The position numbers and the translations under genes were made by a program. This document shows, piece after piece, positions 7,238 through 15,747 of a DNA stretch of 64,000 bases (positions within the stretch are counted from its first letter, which is position 1; each line of letters opens with the position of its first letter). The notes under the pieces were generated by a model. The model was not told the DNA's origin and did not search any database. It was given only the letters and a program-made list of their open reading frames with translations. Source of the stretch: Parolsenella massiliensis (GTDB lineage Bacteria; Actinomycetota; Coriobacteriia; Coriobacteriales; Atopobiaceae); NCBI RefSeq assembly GCF_900143685.1, contig NZ_LT671675.1, forward strand, positions 781,111 through 845,110. Direction: 5' to 3'.

Positions 7238-8227
7238 ATGGTAGGAATTGTCCTAGCAAGCCATGGCGAGCTTGCGGCGGGCGTTCGGCAGACGGGCTCC
7301 ATGGTCTTCGGTGACCAGGAGAACGTTGCCGTCGTGAGCCTCAAGCCCTCCATGGGCCCTGACGAGTTCAGGGCCAACCTCGAGGAGGCCGTTGGCACCC
7401 TCGAGGACCAGGAACAGGTCCTGTTCCTGGTGGACCTTTGGGGAGGCACGCCGTTCAATCAGACGAGCGCGCTGGTAAAGGGCCACGACACGTGGGCCAT
7501 CGTGACGGGTCTCAACCTGCCGATGCTCATCGAGGCGTACTCGGCCCGCATGGACGCCACTAAGACGGCCCACCAGATCGCCGCGCACCTCACGGCCGAG
7601 GCTCGCAAGGGCGTGCGCGTCCTTCCCGAGTCGCTCGAGCCCAAGGCGCCTGCGACGAATGCTGCGGTCGCCAAGGCCGGCGCCATCGCCCCGGGCACGG
7701 TGCTCGGCAACGGCAAGATCGACATCGCGGCCGTGCGCATCGACACGCGTCTGCTCCACGGTCAGGTGGCTACCGCCTGGACCAAGCAGATCGCGCCGAA
7801 CCGCATCATCGTGGTCTCCGACGGCGTCGCCCACGACGAGCTGCGCAAGACCATGATCGAGCAGGCCGCGCCTCCAGGAGTTCCGGCCAACGTCGTGCCC
7901 ATCTCCAAGATGGTCGAGGTCGCCAAGGACCCGCGCTTCGGCGCCACCAAGGCGTTCCTGCTGTTCGAGACCCCGCAGGACCTTCTCAAGTGCATCGAGG
8001 GCGGCGTTGACATCAAGAACGCCAACATCGGCTCCATGGCGCACTCCGTCGGCAAGGTCGTCGTCACGAACGCCATCGCCATGGGCGAGGACGACGTCAA
8101 GACTATCGAGAAGCTCAAGGAGCTCGGCGTCAAGTTCGAGGCTCGCAAGGTTCCGTCCGACGCGTCCGAGAACATCGACGAGATGCTCAAGAAGGCCAAG
8201 ACAGACTTGGCCGCCCAGGCTAAGTAA
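7238..8227 (+). CDS. manX: PTS mannose/sorbose-family EIIAB component
   Basis: 329 aa, cytoplasmic. The EIIA domain (~1-135) begins VGIVLASHGELAAG with the phosphorylated His9. A linker leads to an EIIB domain (~160-325) with the phosphorylated His174 in RIDTRLLHGQV. It relays phosphate from HPr to the incoming sugar. The ATG at 7238 is preferred over a TTG at 7208 because GGGAGGTAGGA sits just upstream of it. It heads an operon with IIC, IID and DUF956. The sugar cannot be told from sequence; mannose, glucose and glucosamine are usual for the family. Confidence 0.95.
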   Translation: MVGIVLASHGELAAGVRQTGSMVFGDQENVAVVSLKPSMGPDEFRANLEEAVGTLEDQEQVLFLVDLWGGTPFNQTSALVKGHDTWAIVTGLNLPMLIEAYSARMDATKTAHQIAAHLTAEARKGVRVLPESLEPKAPATNAAVAKAGAIAPGTVLGNGKIDIAAVRIDTRLLHGQVATAWTKQIAPNRIIVVSDGVAHDELRKTMIEQAAPPGVPANVVPISKMVEVAKDPRFGATKAFLLFETPQDLLKCIEGGVDIKNANIGSMAHSVGKVVVTNAIAMGEDDVKTIEKLKELGVKFEARKVPSDASENIDEMLKKAKTDLAAQAK

Positions 8228-8242
8228 GGGAGGGTCTGACAC

Positions 8243-9061
8243 ATGTCTCCAATCACGATTATCCTGATCGTCATCGTTGCCTTCCTTGCTGGTATGGAGG
8301 GCATCCTCGATGAGTTCGAGTTCCACCAGCCCCTGGTGGCGTGCACGCTCATCGGCCTTGTCAGCGGCCACCTGCAGGAGGGCATCCTCCTTGGCGGTCA
8401 GCTCCAGATGATTGCCCTCGGCTGGGCGAACATCGGCGCCGCCGTGGCGCCTGACGCCGCGCTTGCCTCCGTCGCCTCGGCCATCATCATGGTCCTGGCC
8501 CTCAACGGCGGCAACGCTGATGCGAGCAACGCCATCACCACCTCCGTGGCCCTGGCCATCCCGCTGTCCGTCGCCGGCCTCTTCCTCACGATGATCTGCC
8601 GTACGCTCGCCACGGGCATCGTCCACGCCATGGACGCCTGCGCCGAGAAGGGCGACTTCAAGGGCATTGAGGCCTGGCAGATCGTCGCCATCTGCATGCA
8701 GGGCGTTCGTATTGCCATTCCGGCCGCGCTGCTCTGCGTCATCCCTGCTGAGGCCGTCACGAACGCGCTCAACGCTATGCCCGCATGGCTCTCCGGCGGC
8801 ATGGCCGTCGGCGGCGGCATGGTCGCTGCCGTGGGCTACGCCATGGTCATCAACATGATGGCCACCAAGGAGACCTGGCCGTTCTTCATCCTCGGCTTCG
8901 TCCTCGCTGCCATCTCCCAGCTCACCCTCATCGCCCTTGGTCTCATCGGCATCTCGCTCGCCCTCATCTACCTTGGCCTCAAGGACATGGCCAAGCAGGG
9001 TGGCGGCAACGGCGGCGGCTCCGGCGACCCGCTGGGCGACATCCTGAACGACTACGAGTAG
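8243..9061 (+). CDS. manY: PTS mannose/sorbose-family EIIC component
   Basis: 272 aa integral membrane protein, one half of the transport channel for the phosphorylated sugar. Hydrophobic segments run through most of the protein, with the family stretch EGILLGGQLQMIALGWANIG near residue 50-70 and a glycine-rich polar tail. The gene starts 15 bp after manX, behind GGGAGG, and is followed after 18 bp by manZ. Confidence 0.94.
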   Translation: MSPITIILIVIVAFLAGMEGILDEFEFHQPLVACTLIGLVSGHLQEGILLGGQLQMIALGWANIGAAVAPDAALASVASAIIMVLALNGGNADASNAITTSVALAIPLSVAGLFLTMICRTLATGIVHAMDACAEKGDFKGIEAWQIVAICMQGVRIAIPAALLCVIPAEAVTNALNAMPAWLSGGMAVGGGMVAAVGYAMVINMMATKETWPFFILGFVLAAISQLTLIALGLIGISLALIYLGLKDMAKQGGGNGGGSGDPLGDILNDYE

Positions 9062-9079
9062 GAAGGGAGAGTGACTACC

Positions 9080-10000
9080 ATGGCAGAGAACAAGATCGAG
9101 CTTTCCGCTGCTGACCGCAAGAAGGTTTGGTGGCGCCACCAGTTCCTCCAGGGCTCCTGGAACTACGAGCGCATGCAGAACGGTGGCTGGTGCTACTCCA
9201 TGATCCCCGCGATCAAGAAGCTGTACCCCGCCAAGGAGGACCAGGTCGCTGCCCTTAAGCGTCACCTCGAGTTTTACAACACGCACCCCTACGTCTCCAG
9301 CCCGGTCATCGGCGTCACGCTCGCCCTCGAGGAGGAGCGCGCCAACGGTGCCGCCGTGGACGACGCCGCCATCCAGGGCGTCAAGGTGGGCATGATGGGC
9401 CCGCTGGCCGGCGTTGGCGACCCGGTGTTCTGGTTCACCGTGCGCCCGATCCTCGGTGCCCTCGGCGCGTCGCTGGCGCTCGGCGGCTCCATCGTGGGCC
9501 CCATTCTCTTCTTCGTCGTGTGGAACATCATCCGCATGGCCTTCGAGTGGTACACGCAGGAGTTTGGCTACAAGGTGGGCTCCTCCATCGCCAAGGACCT
9601 CTCCGGTGGCCTCATGGGCAAGGTCACCGAGGGCGCTTCCATCCTCGGCATGTTCATCATCGGCGCGCTCGTCCAGCGCTGGGTGTCCATCTCCTTCACG
9701 CCGATCGTCTCCCAGATCCCGCAGTCTGAGGGCGCCTATATCGACTGGAGCTCGCTGCCCAGCGGTTCCGACGGCATCAAGGAGGCCCTGACCCAGTACA
9801 ACTCCATCGGCGCAACTGCCCTGGACGCCACGAAGGTCACGACGCTGCAGCAGAACCTCGACCAGCTCATCCCCGGCCTTGCCGCCGTGCTGCTGACGCT
9901 TCTGTGCTGCAAGCTCCTCAAGAAGAAGGTCAGCCCGATCGTCATCATCCTGGCCCTCTTCGCCGTGGGCATCATCGGACGCCTCCTCGGCTTCATGTAG
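9080..10000 (+). CDS. manZ: PTS mannose/sorbose-family EIID component
   Basis: 306 aa membrane protein that pairs with EIIC. The N-terminal cytoplasmic part carries the family pattern WNYERMQNGGWCYSMIPAI; the membrane helices lie mainly in the C-terminal part. The ATG at 9080 is chosen over a GTG at 9071, since GGAAGGGAGA directly abuts the GTG but is well spaced from the ATG. A hairpin 50 bp downstream separates it from manO. Confidence 0.94.
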   Translation: MAENKIELSAADRKKVWWRHQFLQGSWNYERMQNGGWCYSMIPAIKKLYPAKEDQVAALKRHLEFYNTHPYVSSPVIGVTLALEEERANGAAVDDAAIQGVKVGMMGPLAGVGDPVFWFTVRPILGALGASLALGGSIVGPILFFVVWNIIRMAFEWYTQEFGYKVGSSIAKDLSGGLMGKVTEGASILGMFIIGALVQRWVSISFTPIVSQIPQSEGAYIDWSSLPSGSDGIKEALTQYNSIGATALDATKVTTLQQNLDQLIPGLAAVLLTLLCCKLLKKKVSPIVIILALFAVGIIGRLLGFM

Positions 10001-10050
10001 GTCATCGCACGTTCGCGCGAGCGCTCGCCGCATGAGTTGAGCCTCGCTCT

Positions 10051-10091
10051 GGCGGGCCGCACCCTGCTACAGTGGTGTGGCCCGCCTCTTT
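10051..10091 (+). terminator. Hairpin between manZ and manO, with a promoter-like motif in its loop
   Basis: An 8-bp stem (10051-10058 with 10079-10086) is followed by TCTTTTGTT, so it should end or reduce PTS operon transcripts. The 20-nt loop contains TGCTACAGT (10065-10073), an extended -10 element that could restart transcription into manO. Confidence 0.7.
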
Positions 10092-10112
10092 TGTTAGAAG
10101 GGATGCACGCGC

Positions 10113-10511
10113 ATGGCGCAGTCGCAGAACACAAAGGTCGAGTACACGGAGAAGGCGTCGTTCCTCTCTGGCCTCGGCGAGTACGGAGACGTCATGGTGG
10201 GGGACCGCGCGTTCGAGTTCTACAACGAGCGCAACCGCGAGGACTTCGTCCAGATTCCCTGGGAGGAGGTCGACTACGTGGCCGCCGAGGTGCTCCCCGG
10301 CAAGAAGATCAGCCGCTTCGCCATGTTCGTGAGGGATGGCAACAAGTTCATCTTCTCCACGAGGGACAACAAGGCCACGCTCCGTGCCGTGCGCGAGCAC
10401 ATCCCCGAGGACCGCATCCAGCGCAGCCCGTCGCTGCTCGACGTCATGAAGGCCGGCGTGCGCGCCATCCCCAAGATTCCCTCGATGCTTCGCCGCGACA
10501 AGGACGAGTAG
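10113..10511 (+). CDS. manO: DUF956 family protein (ManO-like)
   Basis: 132 aa soluble protein. The N-terminal half (about residues 1-100) fits DUF956, a family found almost only beside mannose-family PTS operons in low-GC Gram-positives and suspected to regulate them; the C-terminus is basic. It follows manZ by ~110 bp behind AGAAGGG. Its role in the PTS is inferred from context. Confidence 0.85.
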   Translation: MAQSQNTKVEYTEKASFLSGLGEYGDVMVGDRAFEFYNERNREDFVQIPWEEVDYVAAEVLPGKKISRFAMFVRDGNKFIFSTRDNKATLRAVREHIPEDRIQRSPSLLDVMKAGVRAIPKIPSMLRRDKDE

Positions 10512-10581
10512 CGCAAGACGCTGCGCTTGTGTGCAGCTCTTGGGAGGATGGGCTGCGAGCGTGTAGGGCCTATATCGGCCG

Positions 10582-10590
10582 TGCTACAAT
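10582..10590 (+). promoter_or_regulatory. Extended -10 promoter of efp
   Basis: TGC-TACAAT is a textbook extended -10 element; no strong -35 is seen at 17 bp. It lies about 65 bp before the efp start. Confidence 0.65.
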
Positions 10591-10655
10591 TCCAGATTGC
10601 ATGAACGTATGTGGCCTGCGCGATCGCGGGCCAAAGACAGGAAGAGAGTCTTTAG

Positions 10656-11222
10656 ATGCAGCAGATCAGCACCGCCGAGTTCAAGAACGGCATGGGCCTC
10701 AAGATCAAGGACAAGATCTACACGCTCGTTGAGTTCCAGCACGTCAAGCCGGGCAAGGGCGGCGCCTTCGTTCGCTACAAGATCAAGGACCTCCGTTCCG
10801 GCCGCGTCATCGGCGACCAGACCTGCAACGCCGGCTCCAAGTTCGACTCCGTCATGCTCTCCACCAAGGAGATGCAGTACCTCTACAACGACGGTGACAA
10901 CTACTACTTCATGGACATGACGACCTACGAGCAGATCCCCGTGCCCGCCGACTTCATCGGCGACAACTCCAAGTGGCTCAAGGAGAACGACGTCTGCCAG
11001 CTCATGTACGCCGACGAGGACCTTCTCACCGTCCAGCCGCCCATGTTCATCGAGGTCGAGATCACCAAGACCGACCCGGGCTTCAAGGGCGACACCGTCC
11101 AGGGCGGCGGCAAGCCGGCCACGGTCGAGACGGGCGCCGTCATCCAGGTGCCGATGTACCTCAACGAGGGTGAAGTCATCAAGGTCGACACCCGTGAGGG
11201 CAAGTTCGTCGCGCGCGTCTAG
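10656..11222 (+). CDS. efp: Elongation factor P
   Basis: 188 aa, standard length. EF-P binds ribosomes stalled at polyproline and restores peptide-bond formation. The N-terminal KOW-like domain carries Lys34 at the tip of the loop in VKPGKGGAF, followed by two OB domains. The tip residue is Lys, as in forms either modified by EpmA or used unmodified; no modification gene is visible here. A perfect 10-bp hairpin follows the gene. Confidence 0.97.
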   Translation: MQQISTAEFKNGMGLKIKDKIYTLVEFQHVKPGKGGAFVRYKIKDLRSGRVIGDQTCNAGSKFDSVMLSTKEMQYLYNDGDNYYFMDMTTYEQIPVPADFIGDNSKWLKENDVCQLMYADEDLLTVQPPMFIEVEITKTDPGFKGDTVQGGGKPATVETGAVIQVPMYLNEGEVIKVDTREGKFVARV

Positions 11223-11238
11223 CGTACTAGTCATACGG

Positions 11239-11270
11239 CCCGCGTGCCAGCTGCGGCACGCGGGCACTTT
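11239..11270 (+). terminator. Hairpin after efp
   Basis: Perfect 10-bp GC stem (11239-11248 with 11255-11264) and a 6-nt loop. The following CACTTTC has few T, so termination may be partial and asp23 may be reached by readthrough. Confidence 0.65.
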
Positions 11271-11289
11271 CACCTCGAAAGGGGCAGTC

Positions 11290-11652
11290 ATGAGCAATGA
11301 GCTGAGAATCGCGGGCATGGGCGTCTCCAAGAACGTCGTCACCACGATCGTGAGCGCCGCGGCCGAGAAGGTCGAGGGCGTTGCCTCCGTCTACGGCAAG
11401 GACATCGCGAGCGGCATCATCGCCATGCTGACCTCCAAGCCCCAGCCCACGACGAGCGCCGTCGAGTGCAGCGTGGTCGATGGCGACGCCATCGCCATCA
11501 CCGTACGTCTCGTCGTGTTCTTTGGCTACCCGTTCACCAAGCTCGCCGAGGAGGTCCGCGCCGCCGTTGCCGAGGCCGTGGACGCCCAGATCGGCGTTCG
11601 TGTCTCGAGCATCGACGTCTGCATCGATGAGCTCGTCTTCCCCAAGGAGTAA
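11290..11652 (+). CDS. Asp23/Gls24 family envelope stress protein
   Basis: 120 aa. Short Asp23/Gls24-type domain: an N-terminal strand-rich region, IAGMGVSKNVVTTIVSAAAEKVEGVASVYG, then a C-terminal VRLVVFFGYPFTKLAEEVR block and IDVCIDELVF. Family members help cell-envelope homeostasis under alkaline or other stress, and in many Gram-positives lie between efp and nusB as here. The ATG at 11290 follows GAAAGGGG. nusB starts 3 bp after its stop. Confidence 0.88.
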   Translation: MSNELRIAGMGVSKNVVTTIVSAAAEKVEGVASVYGKDIASGIIAMLTSKPQPTTSAVECSVVDGDAIAITVRLVVFFGYPFTKLAEEVRAAVAEAVDAQIGVRVSSIDVCIDELVFPKE

Positions 11653-11655
11653 GTC

Positions 11656-12231
11656 TTGTCTTCCAACCACAAGCACATCGGTGGCCGCACGCTCTCGCGC
11701 TGCAACGCCCTTCAGCTTCTGTTCCAGGCCGAGGCCTGCGGCCGCTCCGTGGCGGACGTCCTCTCCGGCGAGTACGCGCTCTCCGAGGGCCCACTCGATG
11801 AGTATGGCGAGCTTCTCGCCCGCGGCACCGACGAGCACCTGGCAGACATCGACGCCGTCCTCTCCGGCGCCACGCGTAACTGGAGCCTCTCTCGCGTCTC
11901 TGCGACCGACCGCAACCTGCTGCGCATCGCGCTGTACGAGATGCTGTTCGTAGACGAGGTCGCTCCCGCCGTGGCCATTGACGAGTGTGTTGAGCTTGCG
12001 AAGGCCTTTGGCAGCTCCGAGGAGTCCAACCACTTCGTCAACGGCGTGCTTGGCCGCATCCAGGCCGACATCGACGCCGGCGTTGACGTCGTTGCCCAGG
12101 CTCGCGAGCGCGAGGCCGCCGAGGCTTCCGCCTATGACGAGCAGGCGTCTGACGACTATGAGAGCGCAGACGCTTCGGATGACGAGCTCGCAGGCATGCC
12201 CGTGCCCGACTGGGCGAACGAGGGCGAGTAG
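11656..12231 (+). CDS. nusB: Transcription antitermination factor NusB
   Basis: 191 aa. Helical NusB core at about residues 10-140 (RCNALQLLFQAE..., SATDRNLLRIALYEMLF, AIDECVELAKAFGSSEESNHFVNGVLG). With NusE/S10 it binds boxA RNA to keep polymerase going on rRNA operons. The start is a TTG 3 bp after the asp23 stop. An acidic tail of ~45 residues beyond the usual ~140-aa domain is unusual and has no recognised function. xseB begins 5 bp downstream. Confidence 0.94.
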   Translation: MSSNHKHIGGRTLSRCNALQLLFQAEACGRSVADVLSGEYALSEGPLDEYGELLARGTDEHLADIDAVLSGATRNWSLSRVSATDRNLLRIALYEMLFVDEVAPAVAIDECVELAKAFGSSEESNHFVNGVLGRIQADIDAGVDVVAQAREREAAEASAYDEQASDDYESADASDDELAGMPVPDWANEGE

Positions 12232-12236
12232 CCACC

Positions 12237-12548
12237 ATGGCCAAGGGTCCCGACACCTCCGGATACGAGCGCTTCAGCGACGTCACGGCTCGTCTCGATG
12301 AGATCATCGCAGACGTCCGCAACAAGGACACGTCGCTTGAGCGCTCGCTCGACCTGTTTGACGAGGCCATTGCGCTTGGTACGCGGGCTGTCGACCTTGT
12401 GGATAAGGCGGCCTTCTCGCCCGAAGAGCGCGAGCGGCTCGCGGAACCCGTCTCGCCCGAGCGGGACGCCGAGGATGGGGAGTCTTCTGATGACTCTGGC
12501 TCCTCGGATGCGTCCGATTCTGACCCTGCGGCCAACGAGGCCAAGTAG
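12237..12548 (+). CDS. xseB: Exodeoxyribonuclease VII small subunit
   Basis: 103 aa. Residues ~8-65 match the XseB helical hairpin (YERFSDVTARLDEIIADVRNK, LERSLDLFDEAIALG), with an acidic Ser/Asp/Glu-rich tail of about 40 residues. It should pair with XseA to degrade single-stranded DNA. xseA, usually next door, is not in this stretch. tlyA starts 2 bp after the stop, so the pair is translationally coupled. Confidence 0.88.
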   Translation: MAKGPDTSGYERFSDVTARLDEIIADVRNKDTSLERSLDLFDEAIALGTRAVDLVDKAAFSPEERERLAEPVSPERDAEDGESSDDSGSSDASDSDPAANEAK

Positions 12549-12550
12549 CC

Positions 12551-13318
12551 GTGCCTAAGCGCAGGCTTGACGAGGAGCTCGTGGCGCAGGGCTTCTTTCG
12601 TTCCAAGGATGACGCCATGCGCGCCGTCATGGCCGGTGACGTCTCCGGCCCCTCCATGCGCTACACCTCTGCCGGGACGCAGGTCCGTCCCGGCTGCGAG
12701 CTGCATGTTCGTGGCTCGCTTCCTTATGTGAGCCGCGGTGGGCTTAAGCTCGAGCGTGGTCTCGACTTCTTTGGCGTTGACCCCACCGGGCTCACCTGCG
12801 TTGACGTGGGTTGCTCCACCGGTGGCTTCACGGACTGCCTGCTGTCTCGAGGTGCGGCTCTCGTGACCTCGGTGGACGTGGGCTATGCCCAGTTCGACTG
12901 GTCGCTTCGCCAAGACGAGCGCGTGACGCTGCTCGAGCGCACGAACATCGTCGACGTTCCCAACGAACAGAATAGCGGCACGTATGACCTGGCGGTCTGT
13001 GACGTGTCATTCACCTCGGTGCTCACGGTGCTGCCGGCCGTGTGTGAGCTTCTCGGCCCATCTGGGCGCTTTCTCACGCTGGTGAAGCCCCAGTTCGAGG
13101 CGGCTCGCGAGGACGTGGGGGAGGGTGGCGTCGTGCGCCGCCCCGAGGTGCGTCGCGAGGCCGTGGAGCGCGTGGCTGGTGCCTTCGAGGAAGCTGGGCT
13201 TGCCGTGCAGGGCTGTTGCGAGAGCGCCATCACGGGCGCCAAGGGCAACCACGAGTACCTGCTGCTAGGCGTTCGTGGCGGCCAGTCCCGAGAGCTCGAC
13301 CTCTCGTTCATCGCCTAG
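12551..13318 (+). CDS. tlyA: TlyA family 2'-O-methyltransferase (16S/23S rRNA)
   Basis: 255 aa. N-terminal S4 RNA-binding domain (~1-60), then an FtsJ-like Rossmann methyltransferase. The SAM site is CVDVGCSTGGFTDCLL (~77-92). A K-D-K-E tetrad is visible: Lys in RGGLKLERG, Asp in the SAM motif region, Lys in LVKPQFE and Glu in GNHEYLL. In mycobacteria TlyA 2'-O-methylates rRNA cytidines and gives capreomycin sensitivity. The start is GTG at 12551. A strong bidirectional terminator follows. Confidence 0.93.
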   Translation: MPKRRLDEELVAQGFFRSKDDAMRAVMAGDVSGPSMRYTSAGTQVRPGCELHVRGSLPYVSRGGLKLERGLDFFGVDPTGLTCVDVGCSTGGFTDCLLSRGAALVTSVDVGYAQFDWSLRQDERVTLLERTNIVDVPNEQNSGTYDLAVCDVSFTSVLTVLPAVCELLGPSGRFLTLVKPQFEAAREDVGEGGVVRRPEVRREAVERVAGAFEEAGLAVQGCCESAITGAKGNHEYLLLGVRGGQSRELDLSFIA

Positions 13319-13405
13319 GCGCGTTCTAAATACGCAACTTTAGACTTGAATGGCTGCCCAAGTGTGGCCCTGAAGGCTAATACTGCGTAGCAAATCTCCA
13401 AATGA

Positions 13406-13447
13406 AAGTGCCCCGGAGCCGCATGATTCTGCGGTTCCGGGGCACTT
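13406..13447. terminator. Bidirectional terminator between tlyA (+) and yhgE (-)
   Basis: An 18-bp stem with one G-U pair (13406-13423 with 13430-13447) and a 6-nt loop lies between convergent genes. The flanks are CTTGTC on the plus side and CACTTTCATT on the minus side, so it can serve both. Confidence 0.88.
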
Positions 13448-13464
13448 GTCAATATGGTTGCGCG

Positions 13465-15747
13465 CTACATGAGCTTCGTGCTCTCGAGCTTTTCCTCCAC
13501 CCAGTCGTTGAGGCGGATGACGGGCCGGCGAAGCAGCAGGCCCAGTAGGAGCGCCGGGATGATGAAGGCCGCGAGCGTGGCCAGGCAGGTCCAGAAGTCA
13601 TTGCCGTACAGGCCGAACATCGCCGAGCGCATGGCGTTCTCGGCATGGACGAACGGCAGGAACGGGTAGATCGCCTGGAACGTCTCGGGAAGCATCTGGC
13701 GCGGGAACGTGCCGCCGGAGCCTGCCACCTGGATGACCATGAGCACGACGGCGATGGCCTTGCCCACGTCGCCGAACGAGGCCGTGAGCGCGTAGATGAT
13801 GTTCACGAACGCGAAGCTCGCCACCCAGCCCGCAAGGAAGAACAGCACGGGGTGGGCGCACTGGACACCAAGGAAGTACAGGTCACCGGCGCAGATGAGG
13901 CTGCTCTGCAGCAGGCCCACCAGCGCGAACAGCACGAGACGCGCGACATAGGCCTGCGTGTGCGAGGCGCCCGTCTCCTCCATGGCGCGCTCGCTGGCGT
14001 TGGTCTTCACGAGCGCGGCGAGCACCACGCCGCCGATCCAGATGGCGAGCGTCGTGTAGAACGGCGCCATGGCGCTGCCGTTGTTCTCGATGGCGTAGAC
14101 GGGGTTGCGGTCGACCGTCACGGGGGAGGAGATGAACGCCGCGAGGTCCGTCGGGTTGGCGGAGAGCACGGTCTTCACCTGCGAGACGTCATCGGAGTCG
14201 AGCGCGGCGCGCAGGCGTGCGTGCAGGTCGCTCATCTTGGAGGAGGCCTTGTCGAGGGCGTCTGCGGCGCTGTTGAGCGCGGTTGCGGCGTCGCCGATGG
14301 AGCTTGCGGCCTGGCCGGCGGTGGAGCTCACGGAGCTCAGCGTGTCGTTTAGGCTCGAGGTGATGCCGTCCGCGTTCGAGGCGGCGTCAGAGATCTGGCC
14401 TGCGAGCGTGGAGAGCGTGCCCTTGAGCGTGCTCTCGTAGGTGCCCTGCACGGAGCCGATGCTTGCCTTGGCGGCCGCGACGGTTGCCTGGAGGTCACTG
14501 CGCGTCTGGGCGGTGTTGGCCTTGATGGAGTCGATGTGGCTCGCGCCGTCACCAAGCTTGCCGGCAAGCTCGCTCATCTGGTCTGCGGCGGTCTGGACGC
14601 GCTGCTGGTTCTCGGTCGAGGTGTCCTTGAGCGCAGAGGCCGCGTTGTAGGCGCGCGTGAGCGCGGCGTAGCGGATGGCGTAGTCGGCGGCGTCGGGGTC
14701 GAGTTTGCTGCGCTCGTCATCGATCGCGGCCATGGCGGTCTTCGCGGCGCCTGCGGCGTCCCCGAGCTTTCCGGCCAGGCCAGAGAGCGTGCTTGCGTTC
14801 TTACTCGCGAGCCCCTGCGCGCTCTCGAGCGCGCTCTTGAGGTCGTCGGTGGGGCCATCTGCCGCGTCAAGCGCCTTGTCGATGGCGCTCGCGACGCCGT
14901 CGAGGCTCGCGGCGCTGCTCGCGAGCGTGTCGTTCAGGCTGTCGGTGGCGCCGTCGAGCGCGTCGCCGAGGCTGCGGACGTTGCCCGCGGTAGAGCGCAG
15001 CGTGTTGCCAACATCGAGCGTGGAGGAGAGCGAGGAGTCGAACGTGCCCGAGCCGCTGCCGAGCAACCCCTGCGTGGAGCTGAGCAGGCTCGCGAAGCCG
15101 CGCACGTCGGAGGCGGTGGAGGTGAGCGTCTCGCAGCCCTTGTCGATGGCCTCGTCAAGCTTCTGGGCCACCTCGGAGACCTTGTCGTCATCCAGGTAGT
15201 TGTCGAGCTGGTCGAGGACTCCCGCGCCCACCGTGGTGATGGACTCGGCGAACGACTCGTCGATGTCCTTCTCGATGGCAGAGCTCGCCTTGTTCGTGAC
15301 AATCTGGGCGATCGCGTTGGCCTTCTCGTTCTGATAGAACTTGACCTGCGGCTTGATTGGGTTCTCAGAAAGTGCGGTCATCATGTCGACCGAGAAGTCC
15401 TCCGGGATCACGACGGCGGCGTAGTACTCGCCGGAGCGCACGCCCTCGAGGGCGTCCTCCTCGCTCGTCACGGTATAGCCGATGGAGGTGGACTCGCGCA
15501 GGTCGCTCACGACGTGCTCGCCAAAGTTGAGCTCGATGGGCATGAGCTCGGAGGAGTAGCCGCGGTCGGAGTTGGCGACGGCCACCTTGAGGTTCTTGGT
15601 GTTGCCGTAGGGGTCCCAGCTGCCGGCGATGTTGAACCATGCGTAGAACGTGGGAACGACGATGATGCCCACGATCACGACGAGGCTGATGACGTTGCCG
15701 CGCAGGTTGTGGAAGTCGCGCCTGATGAGGCCCATGAGCTTGCTCAT
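13465..15747 (-). CDS. YhgE/Pip-domain membrane protein (second gene of pair)
   Basis: 760 aa. One N-terminal membrane helix with the family pattern VGIIVVPTFYAWFNIAGSWD (~27-46) is followed by a long extracellular Ala/Ser/Asp-rich coiled region (~100-560). The C-terminal ABC-2-like membrane domain (~565-745) has about six helices. Relatives are phage infection protein (Pip), YhgE and EsaA of type VII secretion; some may export lipids or proteins. No ESX genes are near, so the cargo is unknown. It abuts its longer paralogue upstream with no gap. Confidence 0.88.
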   Translation of the reverse strand: MSKLMGLIRRDFHNLRGNVISLVVIVGIIVVPTFYAWFNIAGSWDPYGNTKNLKVAVANSDRGYSSELMPIELNFGEHVVSDLRESTSIGYTVTSEEDALEGVRSGEYYAAVVIPEDFSVDMMTALSENPIKPQVKFYQNEKANAIAQIVTNKASSAIEKDIDESFAESITTVGAGVLDQLDNYLDDDKVSEVAQKLDEAIDKGCETLTSTASDVRGFASLLSSTQGLLGSGSGTFDSSLSSTLDVGNTLRSTAGNVRSLGDALDGATDSLNDTLASSAASLDGVASAIDKALDAADGPTDDLKSALESAQGLASKNASTLSGLAGKLGDAAGAAKTAMAAIDDERSKLDPDAADYAIRYAALTRAYNAASALKDTSTENQQRVQTAADQMSELAGKLGDGASHIDSIKANTAQTRSDLQATVAAAKASIGSVQGTYESTLKGTLSTLAGQISDAASNADGITSSLNDTLSSVSSTAGQAASSIGDAATALNSAADALDKASSKMSDLHARLRAALDSDDVSQVKTVLSANPTDLAAFISSPVTVDRNPVYAIENNGSAMAPFYTTLAIWIGGVVLAALVKTNASERAMEETGASHTQAYVARLVLFALVGLLQSSLICAGDLYFLGVQCAHPVLFFLAGWVASFAFVNIIYALTASFGDVGKAIAVVLMVIQVAGSGGTFPRQMLPETFQAIYPFLPFVHAENAMRSAMFGLYGNDFWTCLATLAAFIIPALLLGLLLRRPVIRLNDWVEEKLESTKLM

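Noticed and set aside
7253-10033. 926-codon open frame on the minus strand opposite the PTS operon
   Set aside because: Shadow of the plus-strand genes: composition is that of antisense GC-rich codons, and manX, manY, manZ are clear on the other strand.
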